DNA of 64,000 bases, from positions 9,775,172 to 9,839,171 of the forward strand of contig JAEMBT020000008.1 in assembly GCA_018873245.2 (NCBI GenBank), given 5' to 3'. The DNA comes from Archegozetes longisetosus (Eukaryota; Arthropoda; Arachnida; Sarcoptiformes; Trhypochthoniidae). This document shows, piece by piece, positions 1 to 11,376 of this stretch (its first letter is position 1; each line of letters starts with the position of its first letter). A program made the translations under genes and the position numbers. Under the pieces are notes generated by a model that searched no databases, was not told the origin of the DNA, and saw only the letters and a list, made by a program, of their open reading frames with translations.

Positions 1-59
1 AATAGCATATTGAATAAGAATATAATACTTACGATACGACCTGAACATAATTTTTATTT

Positions 60-1826
60 TTGCTTTTATATAATTGAGTAATAGAAAGCATTTAGTTAAA
101 AGTACTAAAACTGAACATGAAAATACGGAAGAATTAAATAAAGCATGACTTTAAAACTTAGTATTAGTAGATCTATAAAATCACAACCCTTAAGTTCACT
201 ATTACTTGAAATCTCTCTTCCAAATCATATCTAGAGATCCCTAATTAACTGGTTAACCCATTTTAACTAATTAAACACACACAGGCTTACCATCTTTTAT
301 CTGAACCAAATTCGTACTAAAAATCTATGAGGGTCCCCCTTTGATATTTTCAAAAATTGTTTAATTCAATTATTAGATGCAATACAACTATTTAGTCAAT
401 TTAAAAGTGTATTTAATGTTAAATTTTCCGGCTTTTAGTATTTTATCATTATTTTTCACATAACCATGAAATTGAGGACATTTAAAATCAAAATTAACTT
501 GTACACAAATTTCTGCATTAAGATTTTGTGTCATTGATTTATTTCTATCTTTTGAACATAAATTATTCGTAATGATAAACACGCGTCCAATATAATACGG
601 CTTTAATTAATCGTTTGAGACAAAACCGGACATTGTATAGTCCAGTTGGAGGTTCAATCTGTCAACCGGACAGTGCACCTCAAAACCGGACTGTCCGAGT
701 GAAAACCGAACAGATGGTAAGCCTTAGCAAACCATTTTTTCAAACAAGAAATTTAGTTCAGAAAAATTAAACCTATAAATACAAATTTTTGAGAGTTACA
801 CATGAGGTTAGTGCGTATAAGTTAAACGTTTATTGTAAGGCATTCACATGCTTTTGTTTGTGCGATCTATTGTTGCAGTGTAGTGGCATTTTCTAATTAG
901 CGATGAGTAACTAAAAAATGTAGATGTATTTGCGACATATTTTTGTGATATATTTGAGATATATATATGGAAAACAAAAAACTTTCCGCAGAAGATTGGG
1001 TTAAAAAATATGCTGATGTGAGTTTCACAAAAGGATTCCCAATTTCAATGGAGGTATAGAAGATAATTTTTTATATACTAAGCTTTGATTGTAAAACCAA
1101 ATTCAACAAGTTAATTTGGATCTCTGATCATATCTACAGTACTTTCAATGCATTCGAAGTGCTTTTGTTACTGTATATGGGACACTATTAGCAGACGATA
1201 TAATTATTAATTTATGAATAAAAAGTATAATACATTTACATATAAATTATTCCATTCCCTGAGCTTTTATCAAAACTCTTCCTCTATCCAAGAGCTATCA
1301 GAACCTCAAGATAATTATCAGGAGATATGCAAAAATTCAAATGCGTATTAAAATAGCAATGAAACTGCTTAATCAGTTGTGCACCATTCTACAACTCAAG
1401 TAATGTTGTTCTTTCCATACTAATTAATGGCAACGACTTTGGTTATGAATCATATGAATCGGCCAAAGAATATTCTTTATTACTAATTATTCTTTGTCAT
1501 GTTTTCATATTCTCTTCAAGTTCATGGAAAGAAATACAAAATGAAATTATAAAAATGTATTCTCTGCTCACAAAATCTTGAGAAACAAACTATCTAAATA
1601 AAAATATCTATAGTTTTTTCGATAAAATGATTAAATGACAGCTGCCGCGTGCACTGCTTCTATTATATGTTCATTATCTGTTAATTATTCTAGAGTACTG
1701 ATTCCCTCGATATCAGATCTTACTATTAATTGAACTCCAATATAAGGAATAATATAAATACAAACTACAATATATCATAAATTGGAATAACAGATCAATA
1801 TTGTCGCTGCATTCAGAAAATGGCCT
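60..1826 (-). pseudogene. Ionotropic receptor pseudogene, 3' exons, split by a MITE and a mariner
   Basis: Pieces of an IR gene can be aligned by eye to the open copies. Exon 7 lies in two parts (about 1136-1190 and 60-223) separated by the element at 234-1126. Exon 6 is at about 1228-1535 and exon 5 (TM2/S2 region) at about 1655-1826. The reading frame is destroyed throughout; exon 6, for example, lacks the open frame seen in the sister copies. Upstream continuity is broken by the mariner at 1831-3135, and only faint intron-like similarity continues to about 3590. This is a dead copy at the left edge of the array and may continue outside the window. Family assignment is firm through alignment to the intact copies; exact exon edges are approximate. 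Confidence 0.7.
234..1126. mobile_element. Non-autonomous DNA transposon with 10-bp target duplication
   Basis: The ends are inverted (GAGATCC at 234-240, GGATCTC at 1118-1124), with further inverted similarity inside (AATTAACT against AGTTAATT). The flanks repeat ATCATATCTA at 224-233 and 1127-1136. Removing the element restores IR exon 7, so the insertion is directly visible. A 9-10-bp duplication fits a MULE-type MITE. No transposase is encoded. Inside lies a perfect 13-bp inverted pair (AGGCTTACCATCT at 283-295, its complement at 712-724), perhaps a nested insertion, and a cluster of ACCGGAC-like repeats at about 624-712. Confidence 0.7.
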
Positions 1827-1830
1827 TTTA

Positions 1831-3135
1831 TACTAAGGGTGATTCACTTTTATTTATCTGATTTTAAATTAATATTGTAGGTGCACTTGCAGTCATTTTT
1901 TACTGTTAGTTCATTCAAACATGTGTTTGCTCTTAGTCAACCATAATTTATAATTCCGTAGTGTTTTTGTTTAATAATGCCTAAGATGTTACCACCGGGA
2001 ACTGAAGAGATCATTTTGTAACTTTCCAAAAAGAAAATGTCCCGATCAATGATATTAAAAGAATTAGTGAAGATTAATTGCAAAGTCAGTGAAATGACCA
2101 TTACTAATGTTATTAATGGTAAAGGTTTGAAACGATCTGCACAAAGGACAGGAAAGGTTTTGGGCAAACGAAAGAATAAACGGACTGTAAGGACTGAACG
2201 ACTCATTCAGAATGTTGCTAAAAAGATCGATACACCTAATCCTCTATCACAACGTAATATTGCAAAATCATTCCAAACATCGTTTTCATCAATTAATCGA
2301 GTCATTCACAATGATTTGGGTAAAGTAACCCGTAGAAAAACCAAAGTACACGCGTTAAATGCTATTCATAAGGCCAACAGAAAAACTAATTGCCGGAGAC
2401 TCTATAAGCAGCATCTCGCAGGTGGAAAAAGTGAATTCATGGTAACACTCGATGAGGCATGGCTTTATCTCGACTATTGTAATGGTCAAAGAAAAATTTT
2501 TTATATAAACCGTGGCGAACAACCGCCCGAAAATTGGTTACGATTCTGTAAAGAACGCTGGCCTAAAGGCTTTATGATTGTAGGGGCTGTCTCTGGTCGT
2601 GGAGTTCTCCCTCTTAAGAAAGTGCTATCAAATGTAAAAATTAACTCTGATAATTATATTAAATATGTCCTTAAGCTTATTCTTGAGATCGAAGTTCCGA
2701 AAATTTACCCAAACGAACTTAATAAGGTATTTTTTAATCATGACAAAGCGTCAGAGCATACATCGTCAAAACGTATAATTATCTCGAAGAACTTAAGAAT
2801 AAAATGAAAATTAATTATATCGATAAACAACAGATCCCTGTCAAATCTCCGGACGCATCTTTATGTGACTATTTGCTTTCGGAGTACTTAAACAGAGACC
2901 TTTCAATCGTAATGCTAAAACACTAAACGGTCTTTGGAAAGTTTCAAAATCGGTATGGAATCAAATTAGCTTCGAAGAGGTACAAAGAGCAATGAAGGAT
3001 TGGAAACGAAGATGCCGATTGATTGCTTCAGGCGACGGAGCTCACATTGAACATGTCAAAAATTTACATTATAAGAAATTGCTGTATTAATTTTACGATC
3101 AAAATCCGATAAATTAAAGTGAAACACCTTTAGTA
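1831..3135 (+). mobile_element. Mariner-like transposon, about 1.3 kb, with TIRs
   Basis: Terminal inverted repeats of about 30 bp can be read: TACTAAGGGTGATTCACTTT at the left end and the complement of AAGTGAAACACCTTTAGTA at the right, both flanked by TA. It carries one transposase frame on the plus strand (2037-3090). Length, TA duplication and single gene are typical of mariner-class elements. It lies inside the IR pseudogene at the left of the window, upstream of the exon 5 remnant. Confidence 0.85.
2037..3090 (+). pseudogene. Mariner-class transposase, frameshifted
   Basis: A DDE/D transposase that would cut and paste its own element. From the first ATG, an N-terminal helix-turn-helix region is followed by the catalytic core. 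The first acidic motif is VTLDEAW (about residue 138) and the second FFNHDKASEHT (about residue 234). The frame shifts near 2770-2780, after which the third motif region (SPDASLCDY) is read in another frame. A second shift near 2870 leads to a C-terminal stretch ending at the TAA at 3088-3090. All three acidic positions are still visible, so decay is mild, but two frameshifts make it inactive as it stands. It lies centrally between the TIRs of the 1.3-kb element. Confidence 0.85.
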
Positions 3136-3137
3136 TA

Positions 3138-3716
3138 GCCGAAAAGGTTTTGTAATGCTAATTCAAGTATTGTGTTTAAATGTTTCAATAAATGCTTAGC
3201 TTGATTGAGTAAAATTCTAATTTAATTACAGATACCAAAGTGTTTACAAATTTTTCTTTCAAAATTTTCTCATTAATTCTTATTCAGATGAAATCGTTTT
3301 TTGCAAGAAACTACAATTGTTCTAAATAATAAATTTAAACATAAATCCATTTTCAATGTTAAATAAATCTGTTATTTTGTAATCTTTCAGTTATTCAGTT
3401 ATATTTAATATTTTTAGATATAATAGTATAAAGGAGTAAGCATTTCTGAATTCAATATAACAGGAATTATTTCAAAAGTTACATCAAGTAAAGTCATTGG
3501 CACATAAAATTCGTGTTAATTAAATCAAAATAGTTTTCATCCTAAACATACCGAAAATAAAGCATATTGAAGGTTTATATTTCTAATAAAGATTTTATTT
3601 TATGATAAAATTTTTATTCGTTCGAAGTAACGAATAATTTTTTAAAATAAAAAAGTTTAAAGTTAATTATTATAATGAATTAGAATCTTGATCTAAACTA
3701 CAAAAACATGAATAAA
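3138..3716. other. No gene; decayed IR flank and 3' flank of secreted-protein gene
   Basis: AT-rich DNA. About 3480-3580 has weak similarity to the exon 3-exon 4 intron region of the IR copies. From about 3590 it matches the 3' flank of the second secreted-protein gene (from about 25970), marking the left edge of the segmental duplication. No open frame of note. Confidence 0.5.
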
Positions 3717-4146
3717 TTAAGAACCAGCATTAGCTTTCTTCAGATCTTCTAGAGCAGCTTCACCTTGTTTCACAAGTTGCTCAAGACCTTCGAGCAAAGC
3801 TTTACCCAATTCGGTAGTTGGATTAAAGTTCTTCAATTGGGCCTCAGTGTCAGTTAATGATTTGATGGATTTTTGAAGACTATCTACTAAAGCAGATTTT
3901 CCTTCTTTCTGGAGAGCTTCGACTACATTGTGGGCCTTAGTCAACAATTCGGTGATAGTCTTGAGAAGATCTGCCTGAGCATCACGTTTAGCAATACTAT
4001 AGGATTCACTGACTATAAATTAAATAAAAGTCATGACTCATTAGAAAATTTTGATTTCATGAATATCGTTTATGAGAAAATTTTCTGAAAGTTTACTTAC
4101 AATAAACAGCGAATAAGAATAACAAAGCGGAGATTAAAAATCTCAT
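3717..4146 (-). CDS. Small secreted helical protein, copy 1 (function unknown)
   Basis: I do not recognise the family. The gene has two exons, 4146-4101 and 4012-3717, with the intron bounded by GTAAGT and TTATAG, giving 113 residues. The first 16 or so residues (MRFLISALLFLFAVYF) are a clear signal peptide. SESYSIA and a dibasic KR at about residues 24-25 follow, a possible propeptide cleavage site. The remainder is Lys/Glu/Leu-rich and predicted to be helical, with no cysteine, and ends in KKANAGS. The sister copy at 26096-26493 has the same exon lengths (46 and 296 nt) and about a dozen substitutions, so both look under constraint. The TATA box lies beyond a 693-bp foldback insertion (4191-4883) in the 5' leader. 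A secreted carrier or effector-like protein is possible, but this is not shown. Confidence 0.8.
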
Positions 4147-4190
4147 TTTTTGTATGCGTCGAAAACTTTTGACAATTTTCTAAGAAATAG

Positions 4191-4883
4191 AAAGGACTTT
4201 GCCGGATAAGGGCCTCATATTTATATAATTAAACAAAACATTCTCATATTAGAATAGAATGAAAATGATGACTAATGATACAAATATTCTTGTTATAATA
4301 CAAGTGAAAAGTGATATGATAGTTTTTATAAACAAATGGAAAGCTCTAATAACTTTTTAATGTAACATACTATATGAAAAATTCTTTTTGCAATTTATTT
4401 GTTATTTAATGACAACATTGCTAACATAAAAACTTATAATTTTTAAAAATATTTTTTAATTATTGATTTTAAACAATGTTATACTACGGTACCCAAGATT
4501 TTCTTTTTAAAATATTAAATAGCTTTATGAAATCTTAATGATTCATTAAAAGAAAGTTTTGGGTACCTTAGTATAACATTGTTTAAAATCAATAATTAAA
4601 AAATATTTTTAAAAATTTTTAATTATTCTTTTAAAAATTATAAGTTTTTTTATGTTACCAATGTTGTCATTAAATAAATAAATTGCAAACATTTTTCATA
4701 TAGTATGTTACATTTAAAGTTATTAGAGCTTTTCATTTGTTTATAAAAACTATCATATCACATTTCTCTTGTATTATTTAACAAGAATATTTGTATCATT
4801 AGTCATCATTTTCATCCTATTTTAATATGAGAATGTTTTGTATAATTATATAAATATGAGGTCCTTATCCGGCAAAGTCCTTT
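4191..4883. mobile_element. 693-bp foldback element in the 5' leader of the secreted-protein gene
   Basis: Long, nearly identical inverted arms (about 4191-4510 and 4555-4883) begin and end with AAAGGACTTTGCCGGATAAG or its complement. The arms pair along more than 300 bp with only scattered mismatches and small indels around a short centre near 4510-4555. The sister gene at 26.5 kb has continuous sequence here, running from TTCTAAGAAAT straight into the GACAAATTTAAGTG stretch, so the element is an insertion. It encodes nothing. It lies between the TATA box (4921-4929) and the ATG (4146) of the secreted-protein gene. Confidence 0.85.
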
Positions 4884-4920
4884 GACAGATTTAAGTGATT
4901 CTCTACTCGGAAAGGCTCGC

Positions 4921-4929
4921 TATTTATAT
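4921..4929 (-). promoter_or_regulatory. TATA box of secreted-protein gene copy 1
   Basis: On the minus strand the sequence reads ATATAAATA, matching CTATAAATAG at 26586-26595 of copy 2, within conserved flanks. In copy 2 it is about 95 bp from the ATG. Here it is about 780 bp away because of the foldback insertion. Confidence 0.55.
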
Positions 4930-6292
4930 GAAAAATTATTGCACCATATCTATTCAACGCTATTCAAAGTCTTCATATAATCCTTCTCTTATTTCGATAT
5001 CTTTCTGTAACAGTCTACTCGTTACGATAAATATTATATAATTGTAGGATAATTTTGATTTTCACAACCGATAATTGTCTGAATCCTCTGACTTTTGAAC
5101 TATAGACTGAATTCAAATTACGCTCGAACTGTTTTTCATACCAAAACCGGAATTAAGTAATCTAACTTTTACATAAATGAATTATGTGCACAAGTGTTCT
5201 TTGACCAGCAGACTTTTTTGATTCTCATTACCATACATAGGATAAATATGCATTTATTATTGTAAAATATGTACTTAAAAATGCCAAAATATGTACTTAA
5301 ATATGTACTTTGATAATTAAATAAATTGAGTATTTAGGTATTAGTAAAAAATGACTATTTAATTAATTCACAGTTACAATGCGTGACAAAATAAAGTTTT
5401 AAGTCATCAAAGAAGTAACGTTAACGTCTATCAGTTAGAATTAATTTATAAATAGAAAGATCACGCTCAACATCGAAAGTAATTGGTGAAAATTTAAAGT
5501 CAGTCAACTCCTGAATACTATAATCTTCTTGTATATCACTCATAGAAGATTTGCTTCTTTTAATATTTTTCCAATTATACAAATAGTACTATACCAGGGG
5601 GCTATTCTCGAAGCGATCTTTAAGTTTAAGATCAAGTTTAGTACGATTTTAAGTAATGATCGATTCTCAAAGCGCTCGTTAATTGAAGATCGAGGCTTAA
5701 TTTAAAGATTATAATGAACGATCTTATAATTAATTAACGATCGAGTAAAATATCTTTACCAAAATTTTCCACATTGTTTCTTAATTGCACAGGTAAAGGA
5801 TTATTAGTTTTAGCCATACTTAGCACTCAAGTTAAAATAATATACTAAATTATGAAGAAGTGCTAACTTTAATGTAGATTAATTTTGCACCCACTGACTC
5901 TATCAATAACACGTTATGGGCTTTAATTCAAACTATGACTAAACTCTAATAAAACATGAAACCTTTTTTGTGTAGTTTTAACTATAAAGTAAATTGTTTC
6001 TACAATCACTCAGATAATAATCCCTTAGGAGTTAAAATTCAAAGAGATTTATTGCTGAAAGCACTCTTTGGGGAATAAAATCGGCTCTTATTATTAAAAA
6101 CGCGAAAATATGCATGCAGCTTAAGATTTAGACAAAATATGCATTTATATGCACGATAAATATTAGATCATTTAAAAGCTTATTCTGTGATTCGTATAGA
6201 TTTCCTGGTTTGCATACAATCTGTAAACGCAAGAAAAACATGCTTTTGCATAGAAATTCTTTGTATGCTCATTACTATGCCTGCTTTTGTGA
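4930..6292. other. No gene; duplicated promoter flank plus about 1 kb of inserted AT-rich DNA
   Basis: From 4930 to about 5230 the sequence matches the upstream region of secreted-protein copy 2 (26596-26890). From about 5235 to 6262 it has no counterpart there and is presumably one or more old insertions. That stretch contains iterated AAATATGTACTTA motifs (5268-5310) and a GATCGATTCTCAAAGCGCTCG-type inverted cluster at about 5590-5750, perhaps a MITE remnant. No coding sequence is recognised. Confidence 0.45.
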
Positions 6293-6294
6293 TA

Positions 6295-8241
6295 CAGGGT
6301 GGGTCAAAAGTTATTTGACAATTTTAATGACCAATAACTTTTGAATGAGAGAATATAACTAAAAAATATTTCGTAGATGGAGCTTCAGTGCATTTAATTT
6401 TTATTTAGTGTAAACATCGAATTTACACAAGTAAAACATCCATTTAATGAGATTCCACTGTAAAACACTGCACTGCACTATATCAGGAGCTTAAAGTCGA
6501 GTGCGTTTCAATGATCGAGAAACGTTACACTCTATCATTGAAAACTTTACAGAAAGATTGTGTTATGTGATAGTTGCAGAAGCAGCTCACATTGACAACA
6601 TCATTATATAGCTTATACACTCAAGAGCACGATTTATTAACTAGCTGTGATCCTTAAAATAAGTGGAAAAATTCAAAATCTAATATAATAATAATAATAA
6701 AATATAAATGGAATTACCGAATAATTTCTATTTATTGAAATGAATAGCATGTGTATTTGGAAATATTATCACAAAAACATCATTTTGGCATATTATAAAG
6801 GGCACGTTTTATTAACCATTAATCAAATTCTATTGAAAGTATTAAACTTTACAAAATTTTAAAATCTAGCTTGTTCCCCTTTAAGTTCGATGACATCTGA
6901 GAGCCGGTGGTTATACCTATAATATAGGTTGATAATTCTTTGGCTCTTCTCTTGCATCAAATATTCCGCCGATTCTTGAATCTTCTGCCAAAGAGTTTCT
7001 GCTTTATAGAATTGGGGTCCATCGTAGACATAGTCGCACATCATTTTCCAGATGTCTTCCATTAATTTTAGGCCGGGACTACGAGGTGGAGTCAGAAATA
7101 ATTTCATTCCTGTTGACTTGAACTAATTGATAACTACAGATGCTGTGTAAATACTGACATTGTCCTGTTAGAAATAATACTATTTACCTTCAAACTTAGA
7201 GTCTAGAAGTGGCTTAACTTTGCCCTTTAAGAAAGATCGATAATCTGTGGCCTTAACACTCCCTTTCATTCATTCAATGTAGATAAAGCCATCAGATAAT
7301 ACGCAACCCCAGACCATTACGTCGCTGCCACCCATTTGACGCTTAATTCTTGTCGGAATAGAATACTTATCACCTTATGTGCTCCAACTATCAAATCCAT
7401 CGAAACAAAATCGCTTTTCATCTCTAAATACAGTTAAATTAAGTCTATGTAAATTACGGATGCAATCGATAGCAAACTTCTGCCAAATTTTTTGTTTTCT
7501 CGTCAAGGGCAGGTATTTTTCACATTTGCGAACACAAACCCTTGGCGACGAAGTTCCCGACGTACTGTCCAAATATTGACATCCAGATCACAGTTTGACT
7601 TGGTTTTGTTGACGGTGACGCGTCGTTTCTGTAACCCAAGAGCTCTTACTTCCCTTTTAATTCGTATCTTTTCTCGTAAAGTAATCTTAAATTTGGACCC
7701 TCTCTACTTTTTAACTCTATTGCAGTCATTTTTGATAAAATAACGAACAGTAGAGTATGGGATATCAATTTTCTTGCAATTTCGTGAAGACCTTGACCAC
7801 CATTATACAATTCTAAACCTTATTAATTATCTCTTTGCCATATATTTCATTTACTACAAAACACATCACAAATCGCATGGTAATCACTTGGTTACATATA
7901 ATTTACCCAAATATTTAAAATTATGCCTCTTTACTTCGCAAAAAATCATGTTTTTACGTTGATATCTTTAAATATCAGGGTAAGTGGTTATAAAAATTAT
8001 CAATTATTTGATAATTTTGTCTATGTTTTACCAATATTATATCAAATTCCAATTGTCATAACTAAGGATGACAGTTAATTCATCATTAATTTTCAGGATC
8101 AAAGTTGGTTAATATATCGTACTCTCGAGTGTACTTATCTTCCATTACTGTATTTTCAATTTAAAATAATTTTGAAAATCGATCAGCTCATTTAGAAATT
8201 ATTATCAACTCAAACCATCAAGAGACTTTTGGCCCACCCGG
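6295..8241 (-). mobile_element. Tc1/mariner element, about 1.9 kb, degenerate
   Basis: The TIRs are CAGGGTGGGTCAAAAGTTAT at the left and the complement of CTTTTGGCCCACCCGG at the right, flanked by TA at 6293-6294 and 8242-8243. It contains a broken transposase on the minus strand. A shorter relative (26918-27432) sits at the equivalent place in the duplicated block, so this insertion predates the duplication. Confidence 0.8.
6859..7770 (-). pseudogene. Tc1-type transposase, degenerate
   Basis: Reading leftward on the minus strand, the first catalytic region appears as TVFRDEKRFCFDG (about 7412-7450). A GSDVMVWGCVLSDG motif typical of Tc1 transposases follows at about 7290-7330, and a QDN-like second acidic motif (about 7160) comes after stop codons. 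The third region reads PPRSPGLKLMEDIWKMM at about 7040-7090, corresponding to the family pattern SPDLNPIExxW. Several internal stops and frameshifts are present. The plus-strand frames over the same DNA are shadows. Confidence 0.8.
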
Positions 8242-8263
8242 TAAATAAGACTATTACTTTTTA

Positions 8264-8781
8264 TACAGGGTAAGAAAAACTATTATAGTTTGAGCAAAAT
8301 CTGTTGGATATTCTGATTTTACGTCAAAAATACATTAAAAAATTTATATTTAAAAATCTAATAAACGTGTAACGTTGTTAAAGAACGACATTCTGTTAGT
8401 AAACCAACAGATTTTTAATACAATCTGTTTTTGATCGCTTTTTCATACTATTTTCATTGATATCATTTGAAAAAAGTTAACAATTAATGGCTGGATTAAT
8501 TAATGATTTGGATGAGCAAAGATTCCTCGATAGGATCAAATGCATTGCTTAAATGAGTATCAAATGCATATTCAAATAATACTGATTTATTTGAATATTT
8601 ATTGTTAACTTATTCAGAAAGATAACTGCTGTAATTCAAGCCCAAAGCTCTCATACTGACTTTTAAAATAAACTCTTTTTAATGTATTTTTTAACGAAAA
8701 TCAGAGTATTCAACCGATTTTTCTCTAACTATAATAATTTTTGTTCTACGCTACTGGAAAATCATTTTTTCTTATCCTGTA
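8264..8781. mobile_element. MITE, about 0.5 kb, TA target
   Basis: The ends are inverted: CAGGGTAAGAAAAACTATT at the left and the complement of TTTTTTCTTATCCTG at the right. The inverted similarity continues inward (TCTGTTGGATATTCTGATTT against its diverged complement), and TA flanks both ends. The duplicated block at about 27436-27465 has an empty site (GACTATTACATTTTATATAA), so the insertion came after that duplication. No coding capacity. Confidence 0.75.
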
Positions 8782-8784
8782 TAT

Positions 8785-9480
8785 TATTAACACATTCCTG
8801 TTAGTCAAATCAAAATGTTTTAATTATAAATATACTGAAAATATTGAAGTTTTACATTTCTAACTAATATGTCTTTAATTTTCACCCTATCTCTTTCATT
8901 TTTAACTCCATATTCACGAGAGTCACATCAAAATAATAAACCTATTATTATTTATAAATCTAATTTTCTGAACTTTGGCTATATTTACAATAGCTATAAT
9001 TTAAAATTTAAATACAAATTATTGAATATTTGAGTAAATGGTATAATCGGATCTATTATTCACTAGTTTTCGTATCACCAGATCTCTGCTGTTATAATAT
9101 ATATAACTTTCAATTTTAATATAGCATAAGATTCCTGTAGAATTTAATTCAGATCACTTAGTTGAAAGATATGCAAGTTTTCAAACTTCATAACTAATCG
9201 AACACAAATTATTGACAACATGATTGAAGAACACAATAATATCAATCAGTTACTAATTCAATAAATTCTGATCAAAATTGTATTATGCACTTAATTATAC
9301 ACTAATTCCTTTAATTCTAGTGGTTTTACAGTTAATACCATTCGAAAATATATTACCAATCGCAAACAGAGCTGACTTATCTGTGTATTTACGAAAATTA
9401 CAACAATAGATCGAATACTATTAATTCATTGACATGTGAAGGCTCTGTTCTCAATGAGACAAAAATAAATATAATATTCA
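8785..9480 (-). pseudogene. Decayed IR exon 3 remnant and duplicated flank
   Basis: About 8790-8935 resembles the IR acceptor of exon 4 (ACACATTCCTGTTAG) and exon 3 (TACATTTCTAACTAATATG, then ...CATATTCACGAGAG) but with no open frame. The DNA up to about 9480 is shared with 24860-25300 and 27630-27815. This is an ancient receptor relic embedded in the segmental duplication. The function is lost. Confidence 0.5.
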
Positions 9481-11374
9481 TATGTATAGCTTGCTCAATC
9501 ACTTCGATTATGAACTGTTTATGATATAAAACTTTTTCGGTAGAATTCAGTCAGTAGTTGTGAATTTAAATATATAGACATAAATCAGAACAACTACTTA
9601 AAACACATTATTTTTCGATGGAACTTCGGAAAGATCACAAGTAATTATAATAAAAAATGGCAATAAATACAAAGATGTCAAATTTTGTTATCTTCACAAT
9701 GTATATTATTTTAATTAATGATGTATAAGTGAGCTAAAGGCCAAGCTATGCTTTGCTTTTGGCTTAACCGTCTGACAAAGCATCGACTTTTAACCTTGAC
9801 TTTGACCTTCTTAACGTTCAAGTTTTATTTTTCAATACAATCAAATAGTACAATCATTTTTCTAAAGATTCGACTCAATTCTGTAATAACATAATTTTTA
9901 ACTGTGCTATTTTACTTTTTATTTGTCAAATTACTTGATTTGAGAAAAATTTCCTCACTTCCTACACTCATGAAGCACAGAAATACTGCCTAAAGCCGAA
10001 TTCACAGCAGTGCAATGCGTCGCTTGCAATCTATGATTGTCATTCTGTGATCGTCGCTCTTGCTATAGATAAGAGCGTCGCTTGAAATTTTTCTTCAGGA
10101 GACGTCGCTCATCTCCTGAGGAGTTGAACTTATTTCAACTTTATGCAACGATTTTGATATAACAACTAATAAAAATAGTTTTAATACAATGACATCAAAT
10201 TAAAAACAAACAAAACAAAAGCGAAACTTATGTAAATTATACGAGGTGATCCTGAAGTTTCTATTGGATATTATTTAAATACGATGTCCTAATGTGGATA
10301 AGGGTTGCACGCAACTTACGGCATATAAAGTATCGTATGAAATTTTGCTGGCGATCCATCGCGTCGCGCAGCATGAAATTGCAGTGCTGTGGATTGAGCT
10401 TAAGTCATTTTTGAGAGTCGAATAATGAGAATCAAAGTTAAAATATTTGACCTTTTAGCATAGCTTTCGTTGAAAATCATAGCTTTGACTTTGACTCCTG
10501 TCAAACACTTAACCTTAAGGTTGACCGGGCAAATTATACAACATTAATTTTAATTCATCAAATTATGTGATCGAAGAACTGCCAAACGAAACATTTTCTA
10601 TAATAACGTCAGGTAATCAAATGGAGCTTGAAAAGTTTGTTCAAAGTTTATAAATTTTAGTCTCAACTACTTAAAGAAAACTATTTGAGTGGACTGTTAT
10701 TTTCTGGAGTATTCTTAGATAGGATAAGATTGACCATAAAAATAATTTTTATTCTTAATTATCTATTTTATCAATAAATGAATAAACTTAAGTTTCTCAG
10801 ACAATAGCATTAAGTTGATTAGCAATCATGCTCTAGATTTCATAACCGGTGAAAATTCTGTCGGATATTTCTGAATTATAACTGATTTAACGAAAACCAT
10901 TTAAATAATACAAGCTTTGTGAAAATTGCCTTTAGTATTTTACAAAATTTGACTGTTGAGCAAAATCTATCCTTGATTAGTTTGATTCATTTGGATGAAA
11001 AAATTTGAAACCTTTTCGACCATAATCTATATAATAAAATATTTGTATTGGATAATCACTTTATGTGAAAGTGTAAAAATGGAAACTATTGAATAAGAGG
11101 AATGTATTGTCAAACACACGAACTATTTATCCATCAATAATGTGAAAATGAATTAATCGAATGTTAATTACTCATGTTAATCGTTCTCAGATTATAATCA
11201 TATATGAAACTAAATTTTATTATTACGGATCTGGATACAGATTCAAAACTTAACCCAAGGCAATTTTCATTTTAGATAAAAGTTGATTATTGACTAAATA
11301 TCTACAGATTTTATTTACTTATTTGAATAAGTAATTAGGTTTAAACATATTTTTTATTTTTTATAATTGTATAA
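9481..11374. other. No gene recognised; contains MITE-like repeats
   Basis: AT-rich stretch without a credible frame. It holds the inverted-repeat element at 10003-10391 and, around it, imperfect inverted motifs (about 9730-9830 and 10400-10540) rich in GTCAAAGTCAAAG/CTTTGACTTTGAC, suggesting an older nested foldback. The remainder up to 11374 shows nothing I can name. Confidence 0.4.
10003..10391. mobile_element. MITE candidate, about 390 bp
   Basis: The left end reads CACAGCAGTGCAATGCGTCG; the right end, on the complement, CCACAGCACTGCAATTTCAT, followed by CTGCGCGACGC. The G+C is higher than the surroundings, and GTCGCT motifs recur inside (AAGAGCGTCGCTTG). No coding region; target duplication not resolved. 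Confidence 0.5.
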
Positions 11375-11376
11375 TA

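Noticed and set aside
388..582. 64-residue minus-strand frame
   Set aside because: Lies inside a non-autonomous element and shows no recognisable domain.
1937..2206. 89-residue minus-strand frame
   Set aside because: Antisense shadow of the mariner transposase at 2037-3090.
7379..7743. Plus-strand frames of 66 and 83 residues
   Set aside because: They overlie the degenerate Tc1 transposase on the minus strand and show no motif of their own.
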